Source: Alphaproteobacteria bacterium
Lineage (GTDB): Bacteria > Myxococcota_A > UBA796 > GCA-2862545
DNA: 64,000 nucleotides
Reading direction: 5' to 3'
Assembly (NCBI GenBank): GCA_020632955.1
Contig: JACKEO010000001.1
Coordinates: forward strand, 498,480 to 562,479
Shown here: one piece after another, positions 63,881 through 64,000 of the stretch
Position numbering within the stretch: position 1 is the stretch's first letter
Layout of the letters: each line of letters starts with the position of its first letter
Notes under the pieces: generated by a model
Seen by the model: the letters and a program-made list of their open reading frames with translations, nothing else
Told to the model about the DNA's origin: nothing
The model's database searches: none
Program-made: the position numbers and the translations under genes

Positions 63881-64000
63881 TGGGGCGGTCCCGTACAGGT
63901 GGATTCCTTTCGTCGGGGATCCCCTTGAGGGGGGGCGTCAGGCAGGAGGGTCGGGACGGCGGGGGCACTGCGCGGGGCGCCGTCGACCGTTGGTCTGCGG

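Overview
This 64 kb window is chromosomal DNA from a very GC-rich (by eye about 70% or more) Gram-negative bacterium. It carries many predicted lipoproteins, Asp/Thr-rich linkers of the TDTDT kind, multiheme c-type cytochromes and a non-classical three-subunit succinate dehydrogenase. Together with an Hpf/RaiA gene, a two-component NtrC-type regulator and sigma-54 signals, this points to a Myxococcota or other former deltaproteobacterial lineage. That placement is an inference from gene content and style, not from a marker tree. I see no insertion sequences, phage genes or CRISPR arrays; only one tRNA gene (Val, CAC) is present.

Layout. Positions 1-4656 hold the end of a sulfotransferase gene, an ArfB-type ribosome-rescue factor, a small membrane protein, a Na+/Ca2+-type exchanger, a lipoprotein cyclophilin and a two-repeat surface lipoprotein. 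Next come an array of hairpins and a type II glutamine synthetase (4650-5834). Positions 6316-10703 encode two large exported proteins of unknown function, and 10723-14081 (minus) a thioredoxin-like protein, two SPFH proteins (one a lipoprotein) and a membrane protein. The tRNA lies at 14151-14222. Positions 15905-21306 form a divalent-metal RND efflux operon (adaptor, pump, outer-membrane channel). It is preceded by a sigma-54 promoter and an upstream inverted repeat, and followed tail to tail by an NtrC-type regulator and its histidine kinase (21320-24153). This looks like a closed regulatory circuit.

Positions 24310-30145 hold a LysR regulator divergent from a medium-chain oxidoreductase, an SDR, an ECF sigma factor, and a carbonic anhydrase plus SulP transporter pair. 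Positions 30287-39583 hold two SGNH-type proteins, small lipoproteins, a threonine aldolase, a Rieske protein with a YbgC thioesterase, a membrane protein and an Mrp-type ATPase. Positions 39674-45674 are a tight operon of surface lipoproteins: a beta-propeller, a tetraheme tandem fusion of two di-heme oxidoreductase domains, a pentaheme cytochrome, a metzincin-like protease and a small lipoprotein. A ZIP-like membrane protein and a rhomboid protease follow.

From 47362 to the end nearly everything is on the minus strand and mostly central metabolism. In transcription order this is pyrG, hpf, metK, sdhC-sdhA-sdhB, citrate synthase, icd, sucC-sucD, an octaheme/HEAT/TPR cytochrome lipoprotein, ndk, an unknown protein and an SDR. 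The TCA-cycle genes are thus physically linked to heme lipoproteins that may handle electrons in the periplasm or at the cell surface.

The most promising points for follow-up are the sigma-54-controlled metal-efflux circuit, the heme-lipoprotein operon with its fused tetraheme enzyme, the octaheme-TPR protein, the SPFH lipoprotein pair, and several exact palindromes in promoter regions (15696, 25238, 63865).
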